NCBI GenBank assembly: GCA_020186115.1
Contig: WSYJ01000020.1
Coordinates: 87,983-151,982 of the forward strand
Direction of reading: 5' to 3'
DNA from: Histomonas meleagridis
Lineage: Eukaryota; Parabasalia; Tritrichomonadida; Dientamoebidae
DNA length: 64,000 bases
The notes beneath the pieces are model-generated. The model made no database searches, was not told the DNA's origin, and saw only the letters and a list, made by a program, of their open reading frames with translations. Shown one piece after another: positions 1-8,674 of the stretch (position 1 is its first letter; the number at the start of each line of letters is the position of its first letter). The position numbers and the translations under genes were made by a program.

Positions 1-1
1 A

Positions 2-406
2 AAGGGAAGTTTTATTCAAGCTATTTCTGATTATGAGCATGCAATCTCCATAAATCCATTAAATCCAATAACACATACTAAGATTATCTTTTGTCTTTAT
101 TCTCTCAACAGTCTCAACGACTCTAGAATTGCATTTTATCGAGCATTACAAATGTGTCCAAATGATGAAACACTATTAGAGATGAGGACAATTGTAGGAA
201 ACTATCCAACAGATGAAGAAATACAGCATTTGACTAATGCTATTAAAGAGCAAATTCTAGCAGACAATGAAATGTTATCAAACTCAGAGTTAAGCTCTCT
301 GGCGCACAACATTGATGAAAATCCATCACTTATATATAGTATTATCACGAACGAGTTTTATCGTGTGTATCAGTATCAGAAACATCAAAGTAATTCGGAC
401 CAATAA
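2..406 (+). CDS. TPR-repeat protein, C-terminal part
   Basis: The frame is open from base 2 to the TAA at 404-406, giving about 134 residues, so the gene starts outside the window. The first residues (AISDYEHAISINPLNP) have the typical second-helix pattern of a tetratricopeptide repeat, ending in the common N-P-x-N/D-P turn, and a second, weaker helical pair follows. The last 60 residues are polar and helical with no recognised domain. TPR domains are protein-interaction scaffolds; the partner cannot be told from this fragment. Certain: an open, conserved-looking frame. Inferred: TPR family. Confidence 0.6.
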   Translation, partial: KGSFIQAISDYEHAISINPLNPITHTKIIFCLYSLNSLNDSRIAFYRALQMCPNDETLLEMRTIVGNYPTDEEIQHLTNAIKEQILADNEMLSNSELSSLAHNIDENPSLIYSIITNEFYRVYQYQKHQSNSDQ

Positions 407-523
407 ACTTTATAATTAAATTGAAATTTTGGAATAAAAGTTGAACATATATAGCTGCTTCATGAAGTTATTTTACTGATCCATTCGAACATAGAACAAT
501 AAGTTTATCATCTATTTAATGCG

Positions 524-1082
524 ATGAATAGATACTTTAATAATCTTGAACATCGTTTAAATTCTTTATTTGCTGATGCATTTGATGAAGAATAATATGA
601 TTGAATATGATAAACCTAAAGAAGAAAAGTCTAAAGAAGAAGAACTTAAAAAAGAAGAAGAAAAGTCTAAAGAAGAAGAACTTAAGAAAGAATTAAAAGA
701 AACACAACAAAAGATTGTTAAAAAGAATGAAAATTATATTCCACAAAATTATTATAGAACTTATTCATCACAAAGATACTTTAATGGTAATGAAAAATTC
801 GAAGAAATTCGTGAACAAACTAATGATGGTGATAAAACATATATTTCTAAAATTAAACGAATTGGTAATCGTTGGGTTCAAGTCGATGAAGTTGTAGATA
901 AAGAAGGTAAGAAAACAACTAAAGAAACATGGCATAATGTTGGTGAAGATGAAATTGATGCATTTGAAAATGAATGGTCTTTAAGACGTGGTATTGAAGC
1001 TATTGGTAGTAAAAATGAAGAAAAACCTGCAATTAAATCAGAAAATACAGAGAAAAAGGAAGAACCTAAAGAAGAAGAATAA
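524..1082 (+). CDS. Myeloid leukaemia factor (MLF)-like protein, probably frameshifted near the start
   Basis: The body of the protein (about residues 65-130 of the downstream frame) has the MLF-family signature. A YSSQRYF segment is followed by a lysine-rich stretch with RIGNRWVQVDEVVDKEGKK, then NVGEDEIDAFENEW, matching the family's arginine/lysine-rich core and its terminal acidic EFxxEW block. MLF proteins are small basic nuclear/cytoplasmic adaptors. A run of EEKSKEEELKK-type repeats precedes the core and another acidic tail ends the protein. Two starts compete. ATG 524 lies 16 bp behind an Inr-like TCATCTATTTA and encodes an MLF-like N-terminus (MNRYFNNLEHRLNSL), but stops at 593. The main frame starts at ATG 576 or 585. 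One missing or extra base near 585-592 would join them. Confidence 0.55.
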
Positions 1083-1384
1083 AATCATTAATTAAACATA
1101 GAACTATTTTAAATTTTTGATAAAAATGAAATGATACTATAAATAATGTATAGTGAGTGTTATCATAAAAGTGTGAGAAAAAATTTCTCACAAGTTCAAA
1201 AAATTTATTTTTATATAGACGAAATGCATTTATTATTTCATTTATCTGAAGACGCAAATACACGAGCTTAGCGATATCATTCGACATCCAACAATATTTA
1301 TATAAATAAATAAATAAAACACTTTAAACATTCAAAAAATTCAAGCAATTCGAGATTTATTTATTAAATATTAAATATTTTTCT
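1083..1384. other. Intergenic, convergent 3' ends
   Basis: This 302-bp AT-rich stretch lies between the 3' end of the MLF-like gene and the 3' end of the minus-strand glycoside-hydrolase-like gene. I see no coding potential, RNA gene or clear repeat. A reverse frame at 1066-1287 has no supporting pattern. Confidence 0.5.
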
Positions 1385-3496
1385 TTACATAGAAGAAGAA
1401 ACATCTTTGTTCTTCTTCGATTTCTTGATCACAATTGTTGCTATTACTGCAATTGCTATAACTGCCACCACAGCTATTACAATACCTGCGATTGCACCGT
1501 CAGACAGTCCATGCTTTCCATTAAATGCGTCATTTGTTATCCTCAGCCAAGTCACGTCCATTGCCGGCATGTGCAGCGTTATTGTTATGTTTGTTGTTTC
1601 TGTTATTTCTGAATCACCAGTCAAAATTTTAATTTTCGATGTTGTATTCGGCTTGAAGAACGTGCAATCTTTCTCATTACTTTTCCATACGTTGACAACT
1701 AATACATAATCATAGCCATCGTAGTTAAAGAATCTCACTGCGCATTCTCTGCCTGAGTTTTCTTGCTTAGCATAAGTTGGTTGAGCATATCCTGGATCGA
1801 CATCATTGCCAGACAAAATTATTGGGACGTAATCGTTTTTAAGCTCATTAGCGATTTTCTTTACCTTTTCGAACTCGTTTTGCCAAGGTTGTTCTCCACA
1901 TAAAGTTAATCCGAAATCAAAATATATTATTCCATTCGCACCTCCTGCTATCATTTGATATGTCATTTGTCTTTGTTGTTCATAAGTAGGTGGTAATTCA
2001 TTCGGATATCGTGTAGCATCAGTAGTTTTCCAACTAAAGAATTGTGGTATTCCCCAATTGGCTCGATTATTAATTACACTATTTCGTCCTTGATAAGTTA
2101 CAATATAAACAGCATGAAAGTCATCGATGTTTTGGACGGGATATATATCACTTCCATAACAATCCAATCCTTCCTTAATAATATATAAATAATTTCGTTG
2201 GTTAACAGCTGTATAAACAGGATGATCTGGATCTGCTTCTCGAAGTGCAATCAAGTTGTCATGTAAAAATGATACCATACTGGGACTTGGCTCATCCTTA
2301 TGATAATATGCAAATAAACCTGGTGAATCTTTGATTGTTTTTGCATAATCAGCAAGTTTTTGTGGAACTGCTTTTCGTTCTTCTTCTGTTTTATATGATA
2401 AAAGTGTTGTAGTTCCTAAATCAATAACACGGACTCTCCCTTCGGTAATATTATAAACACGATCTATGGCTGCTTTACTCCGGCTTCCACCAAAGACCAT
2501 TATGTTAAATGGACTATCACGTGCGCCAATATAATCTCGAACATATTCTTCTTTATATCCACATGCATCATAATACATGCCTAATGGAAAGAATGGCTTT
2601 CCATGATCAATAGTTCGCATTTTTCGATCAACATATATTGCATAATCACGTTTTTCTGACAGTACATGTAAATATGTTTGTGTGTGCTCAGTGCAATTTA
2701 ATAGTAAATTATGTAATGTAACACTGACATTGTAATACCCAGGTGAAAGAAGTGTTGAATCAAAAACAAAATCAGCAAATATGTTCTCAAGAGATCTGTT
2801 AATTGTGAAATCATGAAGTGTAAGTTCGGTTTGGTTTGTAGCTTGGTTAATGAAATCTACGTCAAATGCTAAGTAATCTCCATTCTCCCAATATGTATCT
2901 TTAATTGCAAGATCAACAATAATACTAGAGTTTTCGCGATATACTTCTTGCCTCCATGAGGTCACATCGGCAGATTTAAGAAGTGTCGCACTAAGAATTG
3001 GTGAAAATGATATGTCATCAATCCAATATTCACCAGTGCCTTTATCACGGAGACCAAAAGCATAGCTAATCGTTTGGGTTGATTGAACTGGTTTTGATGT
3101 TGTAGCTTCTATATAATACCATTGATCATTGCAATTACCATCAGAGCAATTTTTATTTGCAGTGTTATAAACGTGAAGGTAAAGGGCATATATGTCCTGC
3201 TGACCAGAAACCACAACTATTAAATTTGATGTACAATTTCTCATCATGATCCATGCTGAAAGTTTATAATAAAATCCACTTGCTAATTCTCCTTTATATC
3301 GAAATTGATATCCAAGTGAATTCCTAAGACCATTGGTATCATGACAATAGAGGGAAGAATTTCCTGAGTGTGATACATTTGTTGTAACCACGCATGTACT
3401 ATAATCGAATTGCCAATTACTTTTACCATTTTCAAATGACGGGTTAAGAACATAATTTGAGTCGAATGTAACGCAGATGATCGAAAACAGGAACAT
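1385..3496 (-). CDS. Membrane-anchored, secreted glycoside-hydrolase-like protein
   Basis: This is a 703-residue type I membrane protein. A hydrophobic N-terminus (MFLFSIICVTF) reads as a signal peptide. Residues 18-170 (NPSFENGKSNW through YWIDDISFSP) look like a carbohydrate-binding jelly-roll module of the family-4-like type. A beta-rich linker follows, then a TIM-barrel-like region beginning HGKPFFPLGMYYDACGY. It includes YYHKDEPSPS, a typical barrel strand carrying an acidic residue, and GGANGIIYFDFG. Many N-x-S/T sites fit an extracellular domain. The C-terminus has a glycine/isoleucine/valine membrane helix followed by KKSKKNKD. It probably acts on surface or host glycans, but substrate and family number cannot be read. 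ATG 3496 is preceded directly by TTTTCATCTC, an Inr-like element. Confidence 0.6.
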   Translation of the reverse strand: MFLFSIICVTFDSNYVLNPSFENGKSNWQFDYSTCVVTTNVSHSGNSSLYCHDTNGLRNSLGYQFRYKGELASGFYYKLSAWIMMRNCTSNLIVVVSGQQDIYALYLHVYNTANKNCSDGNCNDQWYYIEATTSKPVQSTQTISYAFGLRDKGTGEYWIDDISFSPILSATLLKSADVTSWRQEVYRENSSIIVDLAIKDTYWENGDYLAFDVDFINQATNQTELTLHDFTINRSLENIFADFVFDSTLLSPGYYNVSVTLHNLLLNCTEHTQTYLHVLSEKRDYAIYVDRKMRTIDHGKPFFPLGMYYDACGYKEEYVRDYIGARDSPFNIMVFGGSRSKAAIDRVYNITEGRVRVIDLGTTTLLSYKTEEERKAVPQKLADYAKTIKDSPGLFAYYHKDEPSPSMVSFLHDNLIALREADPDHPVYTAVNQRNYLYIIKEGLDCYGSDIYPVQNIDDFHAVYIVTYQGRNSVINNRANWGIPQFFSWKTTDATRYPNELPPTYEQQRQMTYQMIAGGANGIIYFDFGLTLCGEQPWQNEFEKVKKIANELKNDYVPIILSGNDVDPGYAQPTYAKQENSGRECAVRFFNYDGYDYVLVVNVWKSNEKDCTFFKPNTTSKIKILTGDSEITETTNITITLHMPAMDVTWLRITNDAFNGKHGLSDGAIAGIVIAVVAVIAIAVIATIVIKKSKKNKDVSSSM

Positions 3497-3593
3497 GAGA
3501 TGAAAATGTTTACCCTCAGAAATTCAATATTGAAAACCACCTGAAATTTCAATAGCGCTACAGACTGTTGAAATTTGAAAAGTTATTGGTTGT

Positions 3594-3603
3594 TAAACGT
3601 TAA
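3594..3603 (-). promoter_or_regulatory. AACGTT-type upstream motif
   Basis: TTAACGTTTA lies about 100 bp upstream of the glycoside-hydrolase-like start. The same AACGTT core recurs upstream of several other genes in the window (11617, 16694, 16707, 17387), so it is a candidate promoter element. No binding data are available. Confidence 0.3.
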
Positions 3604-3762
3604 TCGGATGTTTTTCACAGTTGTTCTAAAACAAGAAAATCAAATTAAATCCGATCAAACACTGTCAATTTCATGTTTGGCCCCCCAATTTCCCATCGTT
3701 TTCCGTACGTTAATATACGTTTAAAATTTTTTTTCACCAATTTTCTAACAAAAGACAATTTA

Positions 3763-4908
3763 TTAATAATACTTTTTTGTTGATCCTTCCGAAATAACTT
3801 TTCTTCTTCCGCCTCTTTTCTTTGAAATTCCTTCATTTTCTCTTAATCCCAATTCATATCTATTTAAGTAGTAGAATTCTATCACATCTTTATATGACTT
3901 ATCCGGTAATGCCTCCTTAATCTTCCGGAATTTTTTAGGGTTTTGTCGATATTTCTCCACAAATATTTGCTTCTCTTCTTCTGTCCAAGCCAATCTTTCT
4001 TTAAATCGATTATATGAAGCAATTGGATCATTAATAAATCCATTCGTATTATAATAACAATTATCAATTTTATCGCTTTTCATTAAAAACATTTCTTGGT
4101 CAGGCGATGCCCACTTCAGACGCGCCGCTTCATCAACAACTGGAGTCTCTTTTGGAAATTCAGGCGGCCAAACATTAGATTTAATATCAACACGTGACGA
4201 ATAATCATCAATTGCGATGTTTTGTTGCTCCCAAAGCATTCGACGTTTCGCATATTCGTCGGCTAAATTTTGTTGTTCTTCGATTAATAATCCTTTCTTT
4301 GCAAAACGATGCGCAAATATAGGGAGCGCATTAAGTCGCATCTGATCAATAGTCTGTTTATAAAGTGGTAATTCGGGTAGATTATGATATGTTTGATTAT
4401 CTGATTGAATGGTTGTGGTATTATGTGATTCATCACGCCGTGATTTACATGTGGATATGACAGAATCTATAAGATTATCTGAAATTAAGAGACCGCGATA
4501 TTGATGGATCCCTAATGAATTGGGTAATGATGGAATTAATTGATTTGGAGTTTGTTGGAGTGAATTACGTTCATGTTGAAGTGAGGATAAATCTGCTTTA
4601 TATCGTTGGATTTCTTGCTCTGTTTGTGATTTCATCTCTTGAACATCGCGGCGTGATGGTAAAGAAGGAAATGGTGCTGCTACTATCTTTTTGGACTCTT
4701 TGACATCACGAAAGTTAATAGTAGAGACAGAGCGAATTGGAATGGGCCGAATATCACGCTTTGCGAGAGAATCAGAAACATTTGGTGTATTGGCAGTAAA
4801 GAGCCATTGAGATATACCTGTAGTTTGGGGTTGAGTCTGAACTTGTTGATCAACTTTAATATCGTCAATTATGTCATCAGTCTGTGTTTTTTGATTCGTG
4901 TTTTTCAT
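3763..4908 (-). CDS. SANT/Myb-domain protein, co-repressor-like
   Basis: The protein has 381 residues. Near the C-terminus (about residues 300-350) is a SANT domain: RLAWTEEEKQIFVEKYRQNP, then KKFRKIKEALPDKSYKDVIE and FYYLNRYE. The three-helix spacing, the tryptophan-acidic first helix and the YYYL-type end resemble SANT domains of histone-modifying co-repressors (NCoR/SMRT, CoREST) more than DNA-binding Myb repeats, which have three tryptophans. Upstream lies a glutamine-rich coiled-coil segment (about residues 85-115) and low-complexity sequence. It ends in a basic KKRGGRRK patch that could be a nuclear localisation signal. Start ATG 4908 was chosen as the first ATG; AAACGATCA lies about 15 bp upstream. 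Role inferred: chromatin regulation. Confidence 0.6.
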   Translation of the reverse strand: MKNTNQKTQTDDIIDDIKVDQQVQTQPQTTGISQWLFTANTPNVSDSLAKRDIRPIPIRSVSTINFRDVKESKKIVAAPFPSLPSRRDVQEMKSQTEQEIQRYKADLSSLQHERNSLQQTPNQLIPSLPNSLGIHQYRGLLISDNLIDSVISTCKSRRDESHNTTTIQSDNQTYHNLPELPLYKQTIDQMRLNALPIFAHRFAKKGLLIEEQQNLADEYAKRRMLWEQQNIAIDDYSSRVDIKSNVWPPEFPKETPVVDEAARLKWASPDQEMFLMKSDKIDNCYYNTNGFINDPIASYNRFKERLAWTEEEKQIFVEKYRQNPKKFRKIKEALPDKSYKDVIEFYYLNRYELGLRENEGISKKRGGRRKVISEGSTKKYY

Positions 4909-5539
4909 TTGTGATCTGATCGTTTGGATTTTTTGGGGTGTACTATGTACGATTAATTTTCATTCAAAAATGGAAGAGGTTCCAAAAAAAATGTCATTAA
5001 TTGCTCATGAAAACCTAAAAAGATTTAAATAACAATGATAAAACTTTTTTGTTTTCATATGGTATGTGATATTGTGCTTGTTTATCTTATGTTAATTCGA
5101 TTTTTCATTCACATGTATGGATAAACGTTTTTAATTTTTTTTAAATATTTCATATTGTTATGCTTTAAAACAAATATGTCATCATACTAACATGAAATTT
5201 TATTGACTTTATTATCAATTAATGATTTTTCGAGATTAAAATCTTCGGAAATGATTCTATACTGAAAAAGTCGTAAATTTGAATAAGCTAAAATTTTAGC
5301 CTTACAAAAAAAAAACAAATAAACCAAATTTTCTTTTTTATTACTTTCAAGAAGAATTCATCACCACCAATAGTATCTATAAGATTTTAAAGAAAATACT
5401 TATAAAATGAATGTGTGAAATGGAATTAAAAAAATTGAATCAATCATCAAATTTTTTTAACAATACGCCAACAAACTTATGTCAATGTTATAAATCATTA
5501 CCGACACCAGCTTATTAGGAAGATAGACCAAGACATTAT
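4909..5539. other. Intergenic, divergent promoter region
   Basis: About 630 bp of AT-rich DNA between the divergent SANT-domain and TPR genes. No open frame, RNA gene or long repeat is seen. It should hold both promoters; I found no exact AACGTT here, only AAACGATCA near 4915-4923 (minus strand). Confidence 0.4.
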
Positions 5540-6730
5540 ATGTTTTCTATGAACATTTTATTGGAAGAGATATCAACCGTTAGTTTTTCAATTCATAACT
5601 GGTCAAAACAATACGAGCCAATGGAATCACGAACAATAGAATTTGATCCTTCGACTGTAAATCCCAATGAACTACTCGAAACCCTTGTCACCAAGAAGCA
5701 CATTATTGGCGTTGTAACAGCACTTGAAGCATATCACAACGATATCAAAAAATCAACTCTTTTCTCAGTTCTTGTTTATCTTGCCAAGAATTCTAATTAT
5801 GCTCATCTTGTATCTCGTTATGTCACACCTATATCCAAAAGTTATCCTGCTCAAGTTGCTTCAATACGTGCTTTTATTCTCATTCATCGATGTCCACCAG
5901 ATCAAGTTATGGTACGATGTTCAGAGGCCTTAAAGATTCTTGAGAAAGCTCGCAAAAAAGACAAGAGAAATCCACAATTACTTGAAAACATTGCATATCT
6001 CCATGCCAAAATGCATGACAAAGAGAAATCGCTTGAATACCTCAAACGGAATCTTACGTGGAACTCTGATTCCAATCATTCACGTCTTCAACTTTTATTA
6101 ATGATACGAATTTTCCGATCAAATTGTCAATTTGACGAAGCCCTTACATTAGCCAACAGTTCATATGACATATTAGGTCGCTACGACAAGTTTATACTTA
6201 TCGAAGGGATGTTTTGTTCTGCCGAAAATGGCGATATGACACAAATGGAGTCATTTTTCCATAAACTTAAGAAATTGTTTAAAGCTGATGCGCACATTAT
6301 GAGTGCCACGACACGTCTAAACATAATGTTAGGCAAATTACAAAACGCGTCCGAATGTTTCCAAAGTTGGGGCGAATTAGAATCGAATCAGCAATCGGCC
6401 GATTTCTTCTTCTGCTACTCGCAGTTATGTCTAGCGCTAAAAGAGCATCAGGAGGCCGCTCGTTATCTTGCGTATGCTGTCGAAATGGACCCATGCAACG
6501 TCCAATATATGGCCGCGTTGGCGACAACATTATATAAATTGGGAACGAAGGAGAAGGCAAACGAAATCGCAAAGAGGGCGACGGCTGTGGACCCGTGGTG
6601 CTTCCACGCGTGGCTCGCGCTGGCAACAGTTTGCGAGGACAAAATTGAGGCTGAAGAAGCGCTGAAGAAGGCAATAGTATTAAGGAGAAAATCAGTCGAT
6701 TTGACATCGATAAAGATGAGACTGAACTGA
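5540..6730 (+). CDS. TPR-repeat protein, weakly TTC7/YPP1-like
   Basis: A 396-residue, all-helical protein with at least six tetratricopeptide-like repeats. Clear ones are in the middle (ALKILEKARKKDKRNPQLLE; AYLHAKMHDKEKSLEYLKRN) and at the C-terminus (EAARYLAYAVEMDPCNVQYM; KANEIAKRATAVDPWCFHAW). The layout, with irregular repeats, then a loop, then canonical C-terminal TPRs ending in WLALA, recalls TTC7/YPP1, the scaffold of the plasma-membrane PI4-kinase complex. That match is by general pattern only; other TPR scaffolds are possible. Base composition rises in GC toward the 3' end (after about 6290). ATG 5540 is the first ATG after an in-frame stop. Confidence 0.5.
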   Translation: MFSMNILLEEISTVSFSIHNWSKQYEPMESRTIEFDPSTVNPNELLETLVTKKHIIGVVTALEAYHNDIKKSTLFSVLVYLAKNSNYAHLVSRYVTPISKSYPAQVASIRAFILIHRCPPDQVMVRCSEALKILEKARKKDKRNPQLLENIAYLHAKMHDKEKSLEYLKRNLTWNSDSNHSRLQLLLMIRIFRSNCQFDEALTLANSSYDILGRYDKFILIEGMFCSAENGDMTQMESFFHKLKKLFKADAHIMSATTRLNIMLGKLQNASECFQSWGELESNQQSADFFFCYSQLCLALKEHQEAARYLAYAVEMDPCNVQYMAALATTLYKLGTKEKANEIAKRATAVDPWCFHAWLALATVCEDKIEAEEALKKAIVLRRKSVDLTSIKMRLN

Positions 6731-7267
6731 AAGTGTGTGGAAATCATTAAAAAAATTGTATTATAAACATTAATTAATGTTTTAAATATTTGTGTACAGA
6801 AAGAATTAGTAATTAGTTGATGATAACATGTTTCGGAGTTGATTTTTTGGTGTGTTCAACTCTTAGGTAATGTTGTTCATTGATGTTTTCGGTGTAATTT
6901 TTAATTTTCATTTGAATGAAAAGTTTTGGAAAATTCTTACAAAAAATTATTGAAGCTAATTTACAAATTTTTGTTTAAGGACTTACGGCATCGTTTTATA
7001 AAATACATTATTAAACCAGATAAAATTTTTCGAAGCACTTGATTTTTAATTAAATGTTTGGAAGAAAATAAGGAATTCTTTCCAAGTATGTCATGAGCAT
7101 GGAACTGGAATATACCAATCTAGATATTATTTGGCGATTGATTCCTAAAACTTTCTAATCTTACGCAAGCATTTATCATTTTTCCATAAAAAGTTATGAA
7201 CAAAATTTACAAAAATCACATATCAGAATTTGTTACCGAATAAAATGAATGTTCAATTTCATACATA
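6731..7267. other. Intergenic, convergent 3' ends
   Basis: About 540 bp between the TPR gene and the end of the minus-strand membrane-protein gene. AT-rich, with no coding signal, RNA gene or repeat that I can support. Confidence 0.4.
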
Positions 7268-8425
7268 TTAATATTTATTCATTAATCGTATCCAAAATTC
7301 CTTTGGCACATTTGCCTTTCCTATTTCCCCGCTTGCGTACACGCATCCCTGCGCGAGTGCCGCCACTAATATCACAGGTAACAATTTCTTTACTCCTTTT
7401 TCATGAAGAATTTTTTCGAATCCGATTATGTATGCGAATACTTGCGCTGGCGCAATGAACTTAAACAAGAATTCATTGTTAATGAACAAACTGCATAATA
7501 ACCAAATCAATGGAAACACTCCGAGTGGAACAGAACGTAACAAAAGTAAAACGCTTCCAATAAACACTGTTCCATATAATAACATTAACGAATGAACATT
7601 TCGTAATTTACTTATTGATTCGGCGTTTTGAAGGAAATATTTTAATATGTTAAAGCTAAAAGTTTCGTTATCATATTTAAATGGGAAATATGTAATATAC
7701 ATAAACTTATCGAATGTAACGCCAATCATTTTTTGAACAAATATATAAATGATAATAAAAATGAAAATGAGAAGTGATTTAACAATGGAAAGGCTTAAAA
7801 TATAAAGGATAAGGAAGATAAATAACACAATTATACCTTCGTGTTTCGTGGTGAGACAAAGGAAAAGTGAAATGGTGAGAAAAATGAAGTGATCAATTCT
7901 ATAGAAAATAAAACAAAATGAAACAAATGAAAGAAATAAAGAGTCTGATGTGGCTGTGCTTTTAAGAAGATTCCATTTCAATGGTGCAAAACAAAGTATA
8001 ATGCATGGATAAATGTATTGCGATATGCCATATATTTTTAATAATCTGGAAAATGAATATAAAACAAGAATGAGAGAAATAAATATGGATAAAAATTGAC
8101 CGCAAGTATAATTGTTGATGCAAATAAGAGAACAAAGCTTTAAAAAAATGGGATGTGTTACAAGTATCGATTTAAACGAATCTTTTTTGATCTTAAAAGA
8201 ATCATAAAAAGGATCAATATCTTTAGGGTTGAAAATTATTTTAGAAGTAGCTAATGAAATAATTGAATCTTGGAATAGTAATGGATCATAAATATCATTT
8301 TTAAGATAATAAGTAAAAAATAAGCATAACTGCGAGAAAATTCCTATGCCCCATAGTATTAAATCATTTTTGTTAATCTTCCAAAAACCTGGAGGGAGAA
8401 TCCTTAAAGGCTTGTAATGTTGCAT
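7268..8425 (-). CDS. Polytopic membrane protein, possible GT-C glycosyltransferase
   Basis: About 385 residues with eight or more hydrophobic helices. The second helix pair is separated by a loop with VTHPIFLKLCSLI, and a later loop reads ATSDSLFLSFVSF before FYRIDHF and TTKHEGIIVLF. This resembles GT-C mannosyltransferases of the PIG-V/PIG-M type, which have THPP-like and SE/SD-S-L-F motifs in lumenal loops. No DxD-type catalytic loop is clear, so this is a tentative family call. If right, it acts in the ER using dolichyl-phosphate sugar. The frame is open up to 8464 from a TTG, but the first ATG is at 8425 (MQHYKPLRILPPGFW), which I take as the start. Confidence 0.45.
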   Translation of the reverse strand: MQHYKPLRILPPGFWKINKNDLILWGIGIFSQLCLFFTYYLKNDIYDPLLFQDSIISLATSKIIFNPKDIDPFYDSFKIKKDSFKSILVTHPIFLKLCSLICINNYTCGQFLSIFISLILVLYSFSRLLKIYGISQYIYPCIILCFAPLKWNLLKSTATSDSLFLSFVSFCFIFYRIDHFIFLTISLFLCLTTKHEGIIVLFIFLILYILSLSIVKSLLIFIFIIIYIFVQKMIGVTFDKFMYITYFPFKYDNETFSFNILKYFLQNAESISKLRNVHSLMLLYGTVFIGSVLLLLRSVPLGVFPLIWLLCSLFINNEFLFKFIAPAQVFAYIIGFEKILHEKGVKKLLPVILVAALAQGCVYASGEIGKANVPKEFWIRLMNKY

Positions 8426-8674
8426 CGATGAATCGAAACAGTTTAAAGGCACTGAAAATTTCAATTGAAACGATTACACTTTTTTATAAAACATGTTTTC
8501 CAACAAATAATTTTGTCATGATTATCTTGAAATTAATTCTGAATAACAAAGTTTAAAACATTACTGTTATATCAGCGTAATATATTATATCTGCTTTTAA
8601 TTTGTTATATTTAAAAAAAAATATTTTTTAATCAAATTAAAACTAAAGAAATTTTTATTTATAAACAAACAAAT

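Noticed and set aside
1407-1709. Plus-strand frame of 100 codons opposite the glycoside-hydrolase-like gene
   Set aside because: It is the mirror of the transmembrane and C-terminal coding sequence; its isoleucine/threonine-rich composition comes from the antisense strand.
6297-6747. Several reverse frames across the 3' end of the TPR gene
   Set aside because: They arise because this segment is richer in GC and has fewer stops. The plus-strand TPR reading is clearly better.
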